36,151 nt of DNA, taken from assembly GCA_015661205.1 (NCBI GenBank), contig JACVXV010000006.1, forward strand, positions 1 through 36,151. The letters are read 5' to 3'. A program made the translations under genes and the position numbers. The notes under the pieces were generated by a model that was not told the origin of the DNA, made no database searches, and worked only from the letters and a program-made list of their open reading frames with translations. Positions 15,701 through 22,469 of this stretch are shown here, piece by piece (the stretch's first letter is position 1; each line of letters begins with the position of its first letter). This DNA comes from Candidatus Brocadiaceae bacterium. GTDB taxonomy: Bacteria; Planctomycetota; Brocadiia; Brocadiales; Brocadiaceae.

Positions 15701-17029
15701 CTTGTTCATGGCAAAGTCCACGATAGCGCCGTTTTCCAGCCGTATAAACTTGGAGTCCTGCCCGCCGATTTCAAAAATGGTATCTACGTTTTTATCCACA
15801 TTGGCTGCGGCAGTGGCATGGGCGGTAATTTCGTTCTTTGCAATATCGGCGCCGATGAAATCGCCCGTAAGATAGCGCCCGGAGCCGGTCGTACCTGCCC
15901 CGCAGACGTTTACCTTGTCCCCAACCTCAAGACCCACTTCATAAAGCCCCTGTTTTACCGCCTCAAGCGGCCTTCCGGCCGTCATGAGATACCGGCGGGA
16001 CAGGATGTTTTTGTCCTTGTCGATAACGACGATATTCGTACTGATGGAGCCGACGTCAACCCCGACGTAAGCCTCCACCTTTTCGCCTTCCGCAATGGCA
16101 TGAACGCCATCGACGATAGGGTAATGTTCCGCCCGCAGCGGTTCAAGGTTGGAAGTCTTTGCGCCACGTTCCCGCAGATACTCTTCAACCTCTTTGAGAC
16201 CCCGGTAGGGTGTATGAAGTTCTTTGTCGATAATGGTAAACGCTGCGCCGAGCGCCCCCATTACCTTGAAATATTTGGGGATAATTAATTCTTCCGGCTT
16301 AAGCTCCAGTGTGTCCAAAAAGGCTTTTACCATACCAACGTTGGCGGCAACTCCCCCTTGAAAAACGATGGGCTTGGTAAATTCCTTTCCCTTTCCGATG
16401 TTGCTTTTAAAATTCCTTGCCATCGCGTAGCAAAGCCCCGCCACAATGTCGTACACCGGCGTGCCTTCCTGCTGAAGGTGGATCATGTCCGTCTTAGCAA
16501 ACACACTGCATCGCCCGGCGATACGCGGCGGATTTTTTGATTTCAGGGACAGTTCTCCGAACTCATTTTCTATGGAGACTCCAAGCCGGGTGGCCTGCTG
16601 GTCTAAAAAGGAACCCGTGCCGGCGGCGCACATCGTGTTCATGGAGAAATCGGCCACCTTTATTTGCTTTGTGGTCTCGTCCTGCTCAATGAGCATCAGT
16701 TTTGAGTCCTCGCCGCCAATCTCAATAATGGTCCTGGCTTCCGGATGCAGGGTTGTCGCCGCCTTGCTATGCGCGACAACCTCGTTAACAAAAGCAATAT
16801 TCATTAATTCGGACACCATTTTTCCACCGGTACCCGTTATAGCGATACCGTCAATGTCGTCAATATGGGTACGGTTAAACATCTCTTTTAAAACGAGAAG
16901 AAATATTTCTACCGTCTGGCCATGCGTCCGAACGTAGTGATTCTCCAAAATCTCCTTATTTTCATTAATGAGTACCGATTTTACGCTCACCGAGCCGATA
17001 TCCAGCCCGATATATTTTTTCTGTGACAT
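12755..17029 (-). CDS. Tandem acyl-CoA dehydratase activase-type ATPase/Fe-S protein
   Basis: A 1424-residue fused protein. Module 1 (about 1-300) and module 2 (about 325-600) are both ASKHA ATPases of the HgdC/BcrA activator type: IGLDIGSVSVKSV, EIGGEDSKL, CAAGTGSFLDQQ and GRCSVFAKTD in the first; VGVDVGSISTN, EIGGQDSKF, CAAGTGSFLEEQ and ERCTVFMESD in the second. Each keeps both cysteines that bind the subunit-bridging [4Fe-4S] cluster. A Cys-bearing linker (CKDCSNICEIR), a DUF2229 region (GIPQVSTFHDFYPMWKAFF) and an HgdB/D-like C-terminal part rich in cysteines follow. Family members drive very low-potential electron transfer with ATP; this fused type has no proven substrate. ATG 17029 is favoured by AGGAATAAG over the ATG at 17050. 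Its own candidate promoter lies upstream, and the HAO-like transcript ends before it. Confidence 0.88.
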   Translation of the reverse strand: MSQKKYIGLDIGSVSVKSVLINENKEILENHYVRTHGQTVEIFLLVLKEMFNRTHIDDIDGIAITGTGGKMVSELMNIAFVNEVVAHSKAATTLHPEARTIIEIGGEDSKLMLIEQDETTKQIKVADFSMNTMCAAGTGSFLDQQATRLGVSIENEFGELSLKSKNPPRIAGRCSVFAKTDMIHLQQEGTPVYDIVAGLCYAMARNFKSNIGKGKEFTKPIVFQGGVAANVGMVKAFLDTLELKPEELIIPKYFKVMGALGAAFTIIDKELHTPYRGLKEVEEYLRERGAKTSNLEPLRAEHYPIVDGVHAIAEGEKVEAYVGVDVGSISTNIVVIDKDKNILSRRYLMTAGRPLEAVKQGLYEVGLEVGDKVNVCGAGTTGSGRYLTGDFIGADIAKNEITAHATAAANVDKNVDTIFEIGGQDSKFIRLENGAIVDFAMNKVCAAGTGSFLEEQAEKLSVSIKGEFSNRALSSCCPSHLGERCTVFMESDLNHHQQRGTSKDDLLAGLSYSVVLNFINRVVEDRKIGNTIFFQGGVAANRGVKAAFEKVTGKKVIVPPHHDIMGAIGSAIIAMEEKTWDKSRFKGFDLRHKRYDLSSFVCKDCSNICEIRKVTIDGENPLHYGSRCGKFDDERTLKKGRHLPRLFKERKDGLFNTYKKSKPDHPTGKKVGIPQVSTFHDFYPMWKAFFTELGFEVVTSSDTNKDIVYNGVEVITAETCFPIKVAHGHVIDMLEKEIDYLFLPSVINLSHASSKLSHSYACPYVQCIPYLVRSAIDFTDRKFEVLSPVIHFEYGEESVNETLRQMAKGMGKSGAVVTAAIKTANEALKTFNRNLEARGKEVLEKLGENEKAFVLISRSYNGCDTGMNLGLPEKLRDLGVLTIPLDFLTLDIEAVAHDYPNMYWKTGQKFLAAAKIIAKDKRLFPLYITNFGCGPDSFITKFFIKELEGKPCLTIEIDEHSSDVGAITRCEAFIDSLKNVKLVNNGKRIRTDVPLRSLPATKKRKLYVPYMCDHGRMIASAMRAHGVLAEALPMANKQTVDVGRKFTSGKECYPAILTTGDIVKKALSPDFDPEASAFLMATASGPCRFGQYNKFQRIVLDDLGFSNVPIYTLDQEENYNEDTKNLGTHFRKLSWNGIVYIDLLQKMQRETRPYELNKGETDAVYETFVQKAELALEKNLGLVVPAREARDAFIKIKVDRSKPRPLIGVIGETYVRCNDYANNFLTKSIERLGGEVFIPPFGEWINYIAHCRRESCRFEKNYKGLLGEIISDIVQRYDAYKLTRVFKGRIRHFLKDASIKDLIKKGKPYIDDSYRGDPVLSMGKVVEYVEHGYDGIVNVIPFHCMPGTVVNGVLEKFQKDYYGIPCLKLSFDGQEQTNEETRLEAFMHQAYQRMEGRLSSKKPNKSIRKPHDKANSTRQMVASH

Positions 17030-17128
17030 AGTCTTATTCCTACTTTCCATTATCTAATGTATTGCCCTGCAATATCTTCTTTAATCTCTTGTGTAAGTCT
17101 TTTATGAACTACAAACAAATATCGTTAT

Positions 17129-17156
17129 ATTTTACCACCCGTTTCGAATATTTCAA
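17129..17156 (-). promoter_or_regulatory. Candidate promoter for tandem activase
   Basis: On the minus strand TTGAAA (17156-17151) stands 16 bases before TAAAAT (17134-17129), ten of twelve consensus positions. It lies between the HAO terminator and the activase start, leaving a leader of about 95 bases. Confidence 0.45.
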
Positions 17157-17178
17157 CATATAAGCAATACAAGTAAAA

Positions 17179-17211
17179 TACAGGCGATGCCTGCCCTGCA
17201 TGGGGGGAAAT
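17179..17211. repeat. Short palindromic repeat, copy 3
   Basis: The hairpin CAGGC-GAT-GCCTG is followed by CCCTGC and GGAAATAAAAAA, running into the terminator at 17212. The order of parts matches copy 2 at 1501-1532. Confidence 0.5.
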
Positions 17212-17250
17212 AAAAAAGGCTTAATCTGTTTTAAGGATTAAGCCTTTTTT
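17212..17250. terminator. Rho-independent terminator after HAO-like gene
   Basis: Perfect 15-base arms AAAAAAGGCTTAATC and GATTAAGCCTTTTTT surround a 9-base loop, with U-tracts on both strands. It lies 46 bases beyond the stop of the HAO-like gene and separates that transcript from the activase. Confidence 0.9.
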
Positions 17251-17296
17251 GGTTTTTCCTAACTGTCTGTTCCGCAAGGGAACGCTTGTAGGCGCG

Positions 17297-19144
17297 TTAT
17301 TCGGCCAGGCAAGGTTCTCCTGCATGATTACATGCGGCCTTATCCGTGTCGCCCGGCTTCCTCTTCCAACCTAAAAGTAAATCGGTATATTCCCCATGCT
17401 TCCAGAAGTCATAGGCCTTGTGTTTTATGCCAACCTTGTCTTCCAGGGTTTTTATTCTTCTCAATCTGCTTGCTTCGGCCTTGATTTGAATGAGCCAACG
17501 GTCTTGCAAGAAGGCGCCCTTTCCATACGTTGCCCCGTACATCGCACCATGCGCCATAGCCTTGTATACGGCATTGGTTATGTAAACTAGTAACTCAAAC
17601 GACGTGCGCTCTATATCGGAGACATTAAACATCCTTCCTTCACCACCCAACAAGCTGAAGGTATAATGTCCCGCATAATCGGGGGCAAGATCATTTGGCA
17701 TGGGGTCCAGCAGGCCTTCATTGTAAAGATCCGTTACTATCTTCATCGCCTCACGCCATTTCGTAAAGCTGACCTTTATCGCTTCATCCATAGCCTCCAA
17801 CTGGTCTGTCGCAAAACGTGGCGAATGGCACCCCTTGCAAGTATTGATCCAGTTTTGTCTGGCTTCCTTATATTTGGGAGCGCCCCTGTCTACGAGGGAG
17901 GTTCCCATGTGGCTGTTAATTGTTGACGACTTTTGAGCGTTGTGTTCACCATCTTTCATGTGACAGTACGCACAGGTCGGGACTTTATAGTTTGCAGGCT
18001 TCAGGGGCTTGGTCCAGTCCCATGAGTGCTGCTCTGACTCGTAAATCATCCCGTGATACGATTCCCTGTACATCTCGTATTCGTAATGGTCCAAACCCGT
18101 ATGGCAAATACCGCAGTTATTGGGTTTTCTTGCCTCAGCAAGTGAAAAATCATGTCTTGTGTGGCATCCGTCACACCGGTTTTCGGCAATGCCGTGGCAC
18201 GTGGCGCAGGCAGTCACCTCCGCCGCGGGTTTTGATATCTGCCAGCTAGCCTCCACCACGCCTACATGAAATGCATGCGTATGTGAACCGGTCTTGCCGG
18301 AGCGATGCCCTGCTGTCTGTTCCTTATGACACTCTCCGCAATGCTTCCAGGAAGGCATGTACAACTGCTGATGGTTGCTTCCGTGGCATTTATTACAGCC
18401 AACAACACCCTTTTCGGTGGTTGCGTGTTTGCTCTTTCTCCACTGGGCTACAATGCCGGGCGTCTGCACGGTATGGCACATAACGCACTCTTCATGTTTG
18501 AATTCGCCGGCAACGGACGTAATGGGCGTATAATAGTGGTCAGGGTCATACCATCTGATAATTGGTAGAAAATTGAACAACTTTCCAAATTTGCCTTCAC
18601 CGGGAAACACCTCTTCCGGCTGCGTATAGGTCGCCGTTAAACCTCCATGGTAAAGGTCTCCGGAGTTATCCGGGCCGATCTTTTCTTTGGTAAGTTCTGA
18701 GATGATCTGTTGGATTGTCCTTTTATCTTTTGAACGAAAGATCACTTCGTCTTTTTTTACCGCAGGCGTTTTTTCCTCGGCATCCGGTTTTTTCACATCG
18801 ACTGCCAACTTTTCTTCCGCAACTACCGGCTTCTTCTCTTCAACTGCCAGCTTTTTCTCCTCAATTGCAGGTTTCTTCTCCTCTACTGCCGGTTTTTTTT
18901 CCTCAACCATTGGCTGAGAAGACACCGTAATGGAACCGTCCGACGATTTCTTCTCCATGGACGCCGGTGAGCCCACAGCCTGTGTAGACGCAGATTCTGC
19001 GGCTGGCGCAGACTTTGGCGCCGCTACCGGTGGAGTGCCTACCGCCTCCTTTTTTGCCTCACCAGGCGCGTCACAAAAAGCGCCAGTACTACCAAACAAG
19101 GCAAATGCTACCACAGAAACCACACCAATTATCCCCTTGTTCAT
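17297..19144 (-). CDS. Octaheme HAO-like cytochrome with Lys/Glu-rich extension
   Basis: An exported multiheme cytochrome of 615 residues. Residues 1-24 form a signal peptide. Eight CXXCH sites begin at Cys220, 250, 269, 313, 324, 344, 391 and 436, the number and crowding typical of the hydroxylamine oxidoreductase family; YEMYRESYHGM between hemes 6 and 7 and the helical C-terminus also fit. HAO-family members oxidise hydroxylamine or hydrazine or reduce nitrite, depending on whether a C-terminal Tyr cross-links the catalytic heme; tyrosines at 521, 527, 536 and 540 are candidates, but only an alignment can decide. Residues 25-135 are unusual: Ala/Pro-rich, then repeats of the type VEEKKPA. 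ATG 19144 has AAGGAGAACGGGAG. Last gene of a five-gene set, in the anammoxosome or periplasm by inference. Confidence 0.88.
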   Translation of the reverse strand: MNKGIIGVVSVVAFALFGSTGAFCDAPGEAKKEAVGTPPVAAPKSAPAAESASTQAVGSPASMEKKSSDGSITVSSQPMVEEKKPAVEEKKPAIEEKKLAVEEKKPVVAEEKLAVDVKKPDAEEKTPAVKKDEVIFRSKDKRTIQQIISELTKEKIGPDNSGDLYHGGLTATYTQPEEVFPGEGKFGKLFNFLPIIRWYDPDHYYTPITSVAGEFKHEECVMCHTVQTPGIVAQWRKSKHATTEKGVVGCNKCHGSNHQQLYMPSWKHCGECHKEQTAGHRSGKTGSHTHAFHVGVVEASWQISKPAAEVTACATCHGIAENRCDGCHTRHDFSLAEARKPNNCGICHTGLDHYEYEMYRESYHGMIYESEQHSWDWTKPLKPANYKVPTCAYCHMKDGEHNAQKSSTINSHMGTSLVDRGAPKYKEARQNWINTCKGCHSPRFATDQLEAMDEAIKVSFTKWREAMKIVTDLYNEGLLDPMPNDLAPDYAGHYTFSLLGGEGRMFNVSDIERTSFELLVYITNAVYKAMAHGAMYGATYGKGAFLQDRWLIQIKAEASRLRRIKTLEDKVGIKHKAYDFWKHGEYTDLLLGWKRKPGDTDKAACNHAGEPCLAE

Positions 19145-19181
19145 CTCCCGTTCTCCTTCCTATTGAATAAGCTTCAACAGA

Positions 19182-19194
19182 TGTAACTGTTACA
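19182..19194. promoter_or_regulatory. Palindrome upstream of HAO-like gene
   Basis: The perfect inverted repeat TGTAAC-T-GTTACA lies about 40 bases before the cytochrome ATG. It has the size of a small operator half-site pair. A protein binding here is inference. Confidence 0.3.
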
Positions 19195-19207
19195 CACTAC
19201 TAATCCA

Positions 19208-19225
19208 ACCACATCGTGATGTGGT
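19208..19225. promoter_or_regulatory. Hairpin between DUF2249 and HAO-like genes
   Basis: ACCACATC-GT-GATGTGGT has 8-base arms and begins two bases after the DUF2249 stop. With no U-tract it is not a terminator. It could be an operator or an mRNA structure setting the expression ratio of the two genes. Confidence 0.35.
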
Positions 19226-19226
19226 G

Positions 19227-19463
19227 TTAATTCTTCGTGATTTCTACCTTCCAGATGTCCGGTCCCTGTTCCACGTATTTCCAGTTCATTTGTCCCGTTC
19301 GTTCCGCATCCAATTGATACTTCAGCGGCTTAGGGTCGTGGTCGTTTATCAATACCATCAGCTCACCCTTTTTCAAGCCGTCGAAGGTATTAAAAATCTT
19401 TGGGTGTCTTTCTCTGGGTATAATATTTCTCACATCAAGTACAACAGGCTGGGCTTTGCTCAT
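19227..19463 (-). CDS. DUF2249 domain protein
   Basis: A 78-residue single-domain protein. PVVLDVRNIIPRERHPKIF, FDGLKKGELMVLINDHDPKPL and a C-terminal WKVEITKN are the DUF2249 pattern (a small TusA-like alpha/beta fold). The domain is often encoded with hemerythrins, hybrid-cluster proteins or nitric-oxide related genes, but its reaction is not known. The His-Asp pair in NDHDP is the conserved feature. AAGGA stands seven bases before ATG 19463. It lies between the cupin and the HAO-like gene in the same direction, which ties it by position to nitrogen-oxide chemistry. Confidence 0.8.
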   Translation of the reverse strand: MSKAQPVVLDVRNIIPRERHPKIFNTFDGLKKGELMVLINDHDPKPLKYQLDAERTGQMNWKYVEQGPDIWKVEITKN

Positions 19464-19559
19464 AATGATTCCTTTTAGATTAGTTCAACAGTTATGGTTA
19501 TTTAACGTTTTTAATAATAAGGTTGGTAAGTATTCACCGGAAAGAGAAGCGCTCTATCG

Positions 19560-19862
19560 CTATCCTACGCTAATGGCCAGAACAACCATTCTTTCTATGC
19601 ACTTCATCCCACGTGAAACGCCTTCCTGGGCAATGATGATGGTGTCTTTTTCCATATCAACCTTCTTGTCGTCAAGGTAGAAAACGCCCTTGCCCTCTTT
19701 CACGTAGAAAATGCCGATGCTGTGTCCGCCGTGGGGAGGTATTTCCTGCCCCGGCTCCATACAGATAAGGGGCATCTTCACCTTTGGAGAAGCAAATAGG
19801 ATGTTTGGAATAAAGTGTTCTTTATTGAACTGTATTTTTTCTTTTAAACGTATCGGTTCCAA
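19560..19862 (-). CDS. Small cupin-like protein
   Basis: A 100-residue single cupin domain. Motif 1 is recognisable as PGQEIPPHGGHSIGIFYVKEGKG with two histidines, but the glutamate usually following them is absent. Motif 2 (TIIIAQEGVSRGM) lacks the usual Pro and His. Metal binding may therefore be altered or lost, and a binding or sensing role is as likely as catalysis. The start is TTG 19862, one base after the stop of the DUF1858 gene. The upstream AGGAGG within that gene's end supports it, and all of the cupin strand order is kept. It is evidently translated together with the DUF1858 gene. Confidence 0.75.
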   Translation of the reverse strand: MEPIRLKEKIQFNKEHFIPNILFASPKVKMPLICMEPGQEIPPHGGHSIGIFYVKEGKGVFYLDDKKVDMEKDTIIIAQEGVSRGMKCIERMVVLAISVG

Positions 19863-19863
19863 G

Positions 19864-20094
19864 TTATTTCTTAACCTCCTCTTGTTTTGATGCTGCTTCG
19901 TTCAACTCCTTCACAAACTTATCAACGTCGGTGCTGTGCATCATGCAGGCAAGATTGATGTCTTCCGTTCCAAACGAAGGGCAGTCAAAGCACCCTTTCC
20001 CGAAATATTTTGCGAAAACCGCCTTTGTGGCGGGATATTTTTTTGTTACCTCACCCGTGCTCATTTTCTTTGTGATGACAATTCCACTGCTCAT
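19864..20094 (-). CDS. DUF1858 redox-disulfide domain protein
   Basis: A 76-residue protein with the DUF1858 domain, known also as the hybrid-cluster-protein-associated redox disulfide domain. Diagnostic parts are EVTKKYPATKAVFAKYFGKGCFDCPSF, with the CFDC pair, then EDINLACMMHSTDVDKFVKELN. The two Cys of CXXC could form a disulfide or bind metal. The start is ATG 20094 behind GAGGAGATGGGATT; the frame upstream to 20136 lies in a hairpin and is not used. No hybrid-cluster protein is in the window; here the domain sits with a radical SAM protein and an octaheme cytochrome instead. Confidence 0.82.
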   Translation of the reverse strand: MSSGIVITKKMSTGEVTKKYPATKAVFAKYFGKGCFDCPSFGTEDINLACMMHSTDVDKFVKELNEAASKQEEVKK

Positions 20095-20134
20095 AATCCC
20101 ATCTCCTCTACCAATAAAAACACCTCTGAAGTGC

Positions 20135-20195
20135 AACGGTGCTTTGCACCGTTAAACGACGGAAGGACAGCCCTATCGGCTGATTCCTCTGCCGT
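20135..20195. promoter_or_regulatory. Two consecutive intergenic hairpins
   Basis: Between the radical SAM and DUF1858 genes are AACGGTGC-TTT-GCACCGTT (20135-20153) and an imperfect longer stem 20159-20195 built from ACGG, AGGA and CAGCC pairs. Neither has a U-tract. They may stabilise or process the mRNA, lowering or raising downstream expression. Confidence 0.45.
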
Positions 20196-21436
20196 TAACT
20201 AACCCCTGCCAGGGAAACTTCCTGATCCGCCATTTCAATGGGCGCAATGTCTTCAATCCTTACCGGCAAACGGACGTCTTTGGGGAGCGGATCAATGTAC
20301 TTCTTCCGGTACGCCTTGCTTTGCATACGGCAGGTAGGATATCTCTTGCTAAAGTCGGGATGGGATACCATCTTCTTCCATATCTCCTGAATCGACATAT
20401 CCCGCACGTTTCCGAAGTTAATCGGGTTAAAATCACAGGGATTGATGTCGCCGTACGCCGTCATGTAAAATTGCGATTGCGCCCCGTAGCACCCTACGCC
20501 TCTGGGGGAGTTGATAATCGACATGCAGTTTATCCCCATTGGGTGGTCCATTTCGTGATACTTTTTTGTAATGGCGATCAGTTGCTTCCTGTCTTCAGCC
20601 GTCAATATTTTGGATGCATCTTTCAAAAACCGGCCGGAGGGTATGCAATCAAAGATTGTTACCTCCGAAAATCCCTGTTCTTGCGCAATCTTCAGAAGTT
20701 TTTCCACCTTTCCCGTCTTGATGCTCTCCGTAGTCGCATACGTCGATATCCCCGTCAGGATTCCGGCCTTTCTACACCGTTCTGCCCCTGCAAACGCCTT
20801 TTGATAGCAGCCGGGCACCGCCCTGAATTCGTTGTGCAGTTCCGGTTCGCTGCTGTCTATTGAAATGTTCAATGAAAATAATCCTGCCTCAGCAAGTCTT
20901 TTCACGTTCTCTTCCGTCAGGAGCAGGCCGTTGGTGAATATCATCGAGATGGCCTTGGTTTTATCCACGTAGCGAATCAAATCGTAGAGGTCTTCTCTCA
21001 GCATGGGTTCGCCGCCCACGTAGATAATCAGGCTTGCTCCCAGGTCCAACGCCCCATCGACAACCGTCTTTATTTCTTCCACCGTAAGGTCTTTTTTGGT
21101 GGCGTCAATAAAGGGGTCCGCGCTACAGTGGATGCACTGGCACTGGCATTTATGGGTTATCGCCAGATTGGCGGTAACGGGAAACGCCATCTTCTGCAGC
21201 ATCATCCTCAATTTTCTTTCAAGGAAGCGCATGCCCGCCTGGCTTGGAAACGGCGGATTATAGAGGTTATACACCTGCATGCCGTTAACTTTTGCAATAA
21301 CTTTCAGTGAGTTGACTTTTTCGAAAAACTGATCAATGTATTGCTGCAACATCGGACCCAGCACGCCGCCCGCTTTTCCAACAATTTTGCCGTCTCTGAT
21401 ATCAGCTTCTATATGTAAAAAATCAAACGATGCCAT
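20195..21436 (-). CDS. Radical SAM/SPASM protein of the HAO set
   Basis: A 413-residue radical SAM protein. Residues 1-80 are an unusual N-terminal region; Cys97, Cys101 and Cys104 (CQCQCIHC) form the CX3CX2C cluster site, with GGEP at 141-144 for SAM binding. The C-terminal SPASM-type region has Cys304, Cys316, Cys334 (GDINPCDFNPINFGNV) and Cys369 as likely ligands of one or more extra clusters. SPASM enzymes modify peptides or proteins; NirJ-type relatives act in heme d1 synthesis. Either role would suit a neighbour of a P460-type cytochrome, but this is inference. ATG 21436 has GGGAGGAGTAAAC. It begins 17 bases after the GnnA-like gene, so it may belong to the lipid A operon transcript. 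Confidence 0.85.
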   Translation of the reverse strand: MASFDFLHIEADIRDGKIVGKAGGVLGPMLQQYIDQFFEKVNSLKVIAKVNGMQVYNLYNPPFPSQAGMRFLERKLRMMLQKMAFPVTANLAITHKCQCQCIHCSADPFIDATKKDLTVEEIKTVVDGALDLGASLIIYVGGEPMLREDLYDLIRYVDKTKAISMIFTNGLLLTEENVKRLAEAGLFSLNISIDSSEPELHNEFRAVPGCYQKAFAGAERCRKAGILTGISTYATTESIKTGKVEKLLKIAQEQGFSEVTIFDCIPSGRFLKDASKILTAEDRKQLIAITKKYHEMDHPMGINCMSIINSPRGVGCYGAQSQFYMTAYGDINPCDFNPINFGNVRDMSIQEIWKKMVSHPDFSKRYPTCRMQSKAYRKKYIDPLPKDVRLPVRIEDIAPIEMADQEVSLAGVS

Positions 21437-21453
21437 GTTTACTCCTCCCTACT

Positions 21454-22467
21454 TCACGTTTGGACTGATTTGAGATTCTTCTCTATTTCTAACAAAACAT
21501 TATTCGCAACTTCTATAGCCTTCAAACCGTCTTCGCCGGAGACGAGAGGCTCTTTGTGTTCCACAATGCACTGCACAAACGATTCGAGTTCTTTTTTGAG
21601 CGGCTCGTAATCATCCATCTTGATATGCTCGATCTTCAGTAAATCACCGAAGACGTAGCTTTTTAAATCGGCAATGGACGACACGTCCATGCCTGCAATG
21701 TTTAACGCATTCAGCGTCAGTTCCGGAGACTTTTTATATATTAATGCTTCTTTTTTCTGATAATCAATAGAAATATAGGAATCTTCGGAAAACAATCTCA
21801 TCTTACGCATCGGCGTAAGGGAGACCCTGCTTGCCGTGACGTTTGCCACGCACCCGTTGGCAAACTGAAAGCGGACGTTGGCAATGTCTTCTTTATCCGA
21901 TATGACGTTGACGCCTACGGCGTCGATTTTTTTTATCTGGGAGCCCGTTATGTTCAGGATGATATCGATATCGTGTATCATCAGGTCCAGCACGACTCCA
22001 ATATCCGCAGACCGGAAGGTAAACGGGCTTAGCCGGTGGCATTCAATAAATTTGGGTTTAATGGCAAGTTTTCTAAACGCGCTGATCGCCGGATTAAAAC
22101 GTTCGATATATCCCGCCTGCAGCACCAATCCCTTTGATTTGCTAATATCGATTAATTCCTGCGCCTCCGATACAGTACCCGTCATCGGTTTTTCAATCAT
22201 AACGTGAATTCCATTTTGAAGGAATTCCTTTGCGACGGCATAATGGGATTTGGTCGGCACGGCGATACTTACCGCGGATACCCTGCCAATCACGTCCCGG
22301 TAATGCATGAACGCACGGGTGTTATGCATTTTGGCAATGCCTTCCGCCTGTTTCTGCCGTAAGTCAACGACGCCAATCAGGTCAACACCGGGAGTTCCGG
22401 CATAAACCCTTGCGTGTTCCTTCCCCAAATGTCCGACGCCAATAACGGCAACTTTTAATTTCTGCAT
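21454..22467 (-). CDS. Gfo/Idh/MocA oxidoreductase, GnnA-like
   Basis: A 337-residue NAD(P)-dependent sugar oxidoreductase: Rossmann start VAVIGVGHLGKEHARVY, the family signature MIEKPMTGTVSEAQELI and HDIDIILNI in the substrate domain. Placement right after lpxA is the hallmark of UDP-GlcNAc 3-dehydrogenase GnnA, which with the aminotransferase GnnB makes the 3-amino sugar for amide-linked lipid A. GnnB is not in this window, so the call rests on family and position. ATG 22467 is chosen; the lpxA stop lies immediately upstream, so translation is coupled. The radical SAM gene follows after 17 bases. Confidence 0.75.
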   Translation of the reverse strand: MQKLKVAVIGVGHLGKEHARVYAGTPGVDLIGVVDLRQKQAEGIAKMHNTRAFMHYRDVIGRVSAVSIAVPTKSHYAVAKEFLQNGIHVMIEKPMTGTVSEAQELIDISKSKGLVLQAGYIERFNPAISAFRKLAIKPKFIECHRLSPFTFRSADIGVVLDLMIHDIDIILNITGSQIKKIDAVGVNVISDKEDIANVRFQFANGCVANVTASRVSLTPMRKMRLFSEDSYISIDYQKKEALIYKKSPELTLNALNIAGMDVSSIADLKSYVFGDLLKIEHIKMDDYEPLKKELESFVQCIVEHKEPLVSGEDGLKAIEVANNVLLEIEKNLKSVQT

Positions 22468-22469
22468 GA

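Noticed and set aside
20095-20136. Longer start for the DUF1858 gene
   Set aside because: The region is part of a hairpin, and ATG 20094 has a clear GAGGAG site.
20195-21436. Assignment of the radical SAM gene as nirJ
   Set aside because: No other heme d1 genes are present and the N-terminal region differs; only the broad family is certain.
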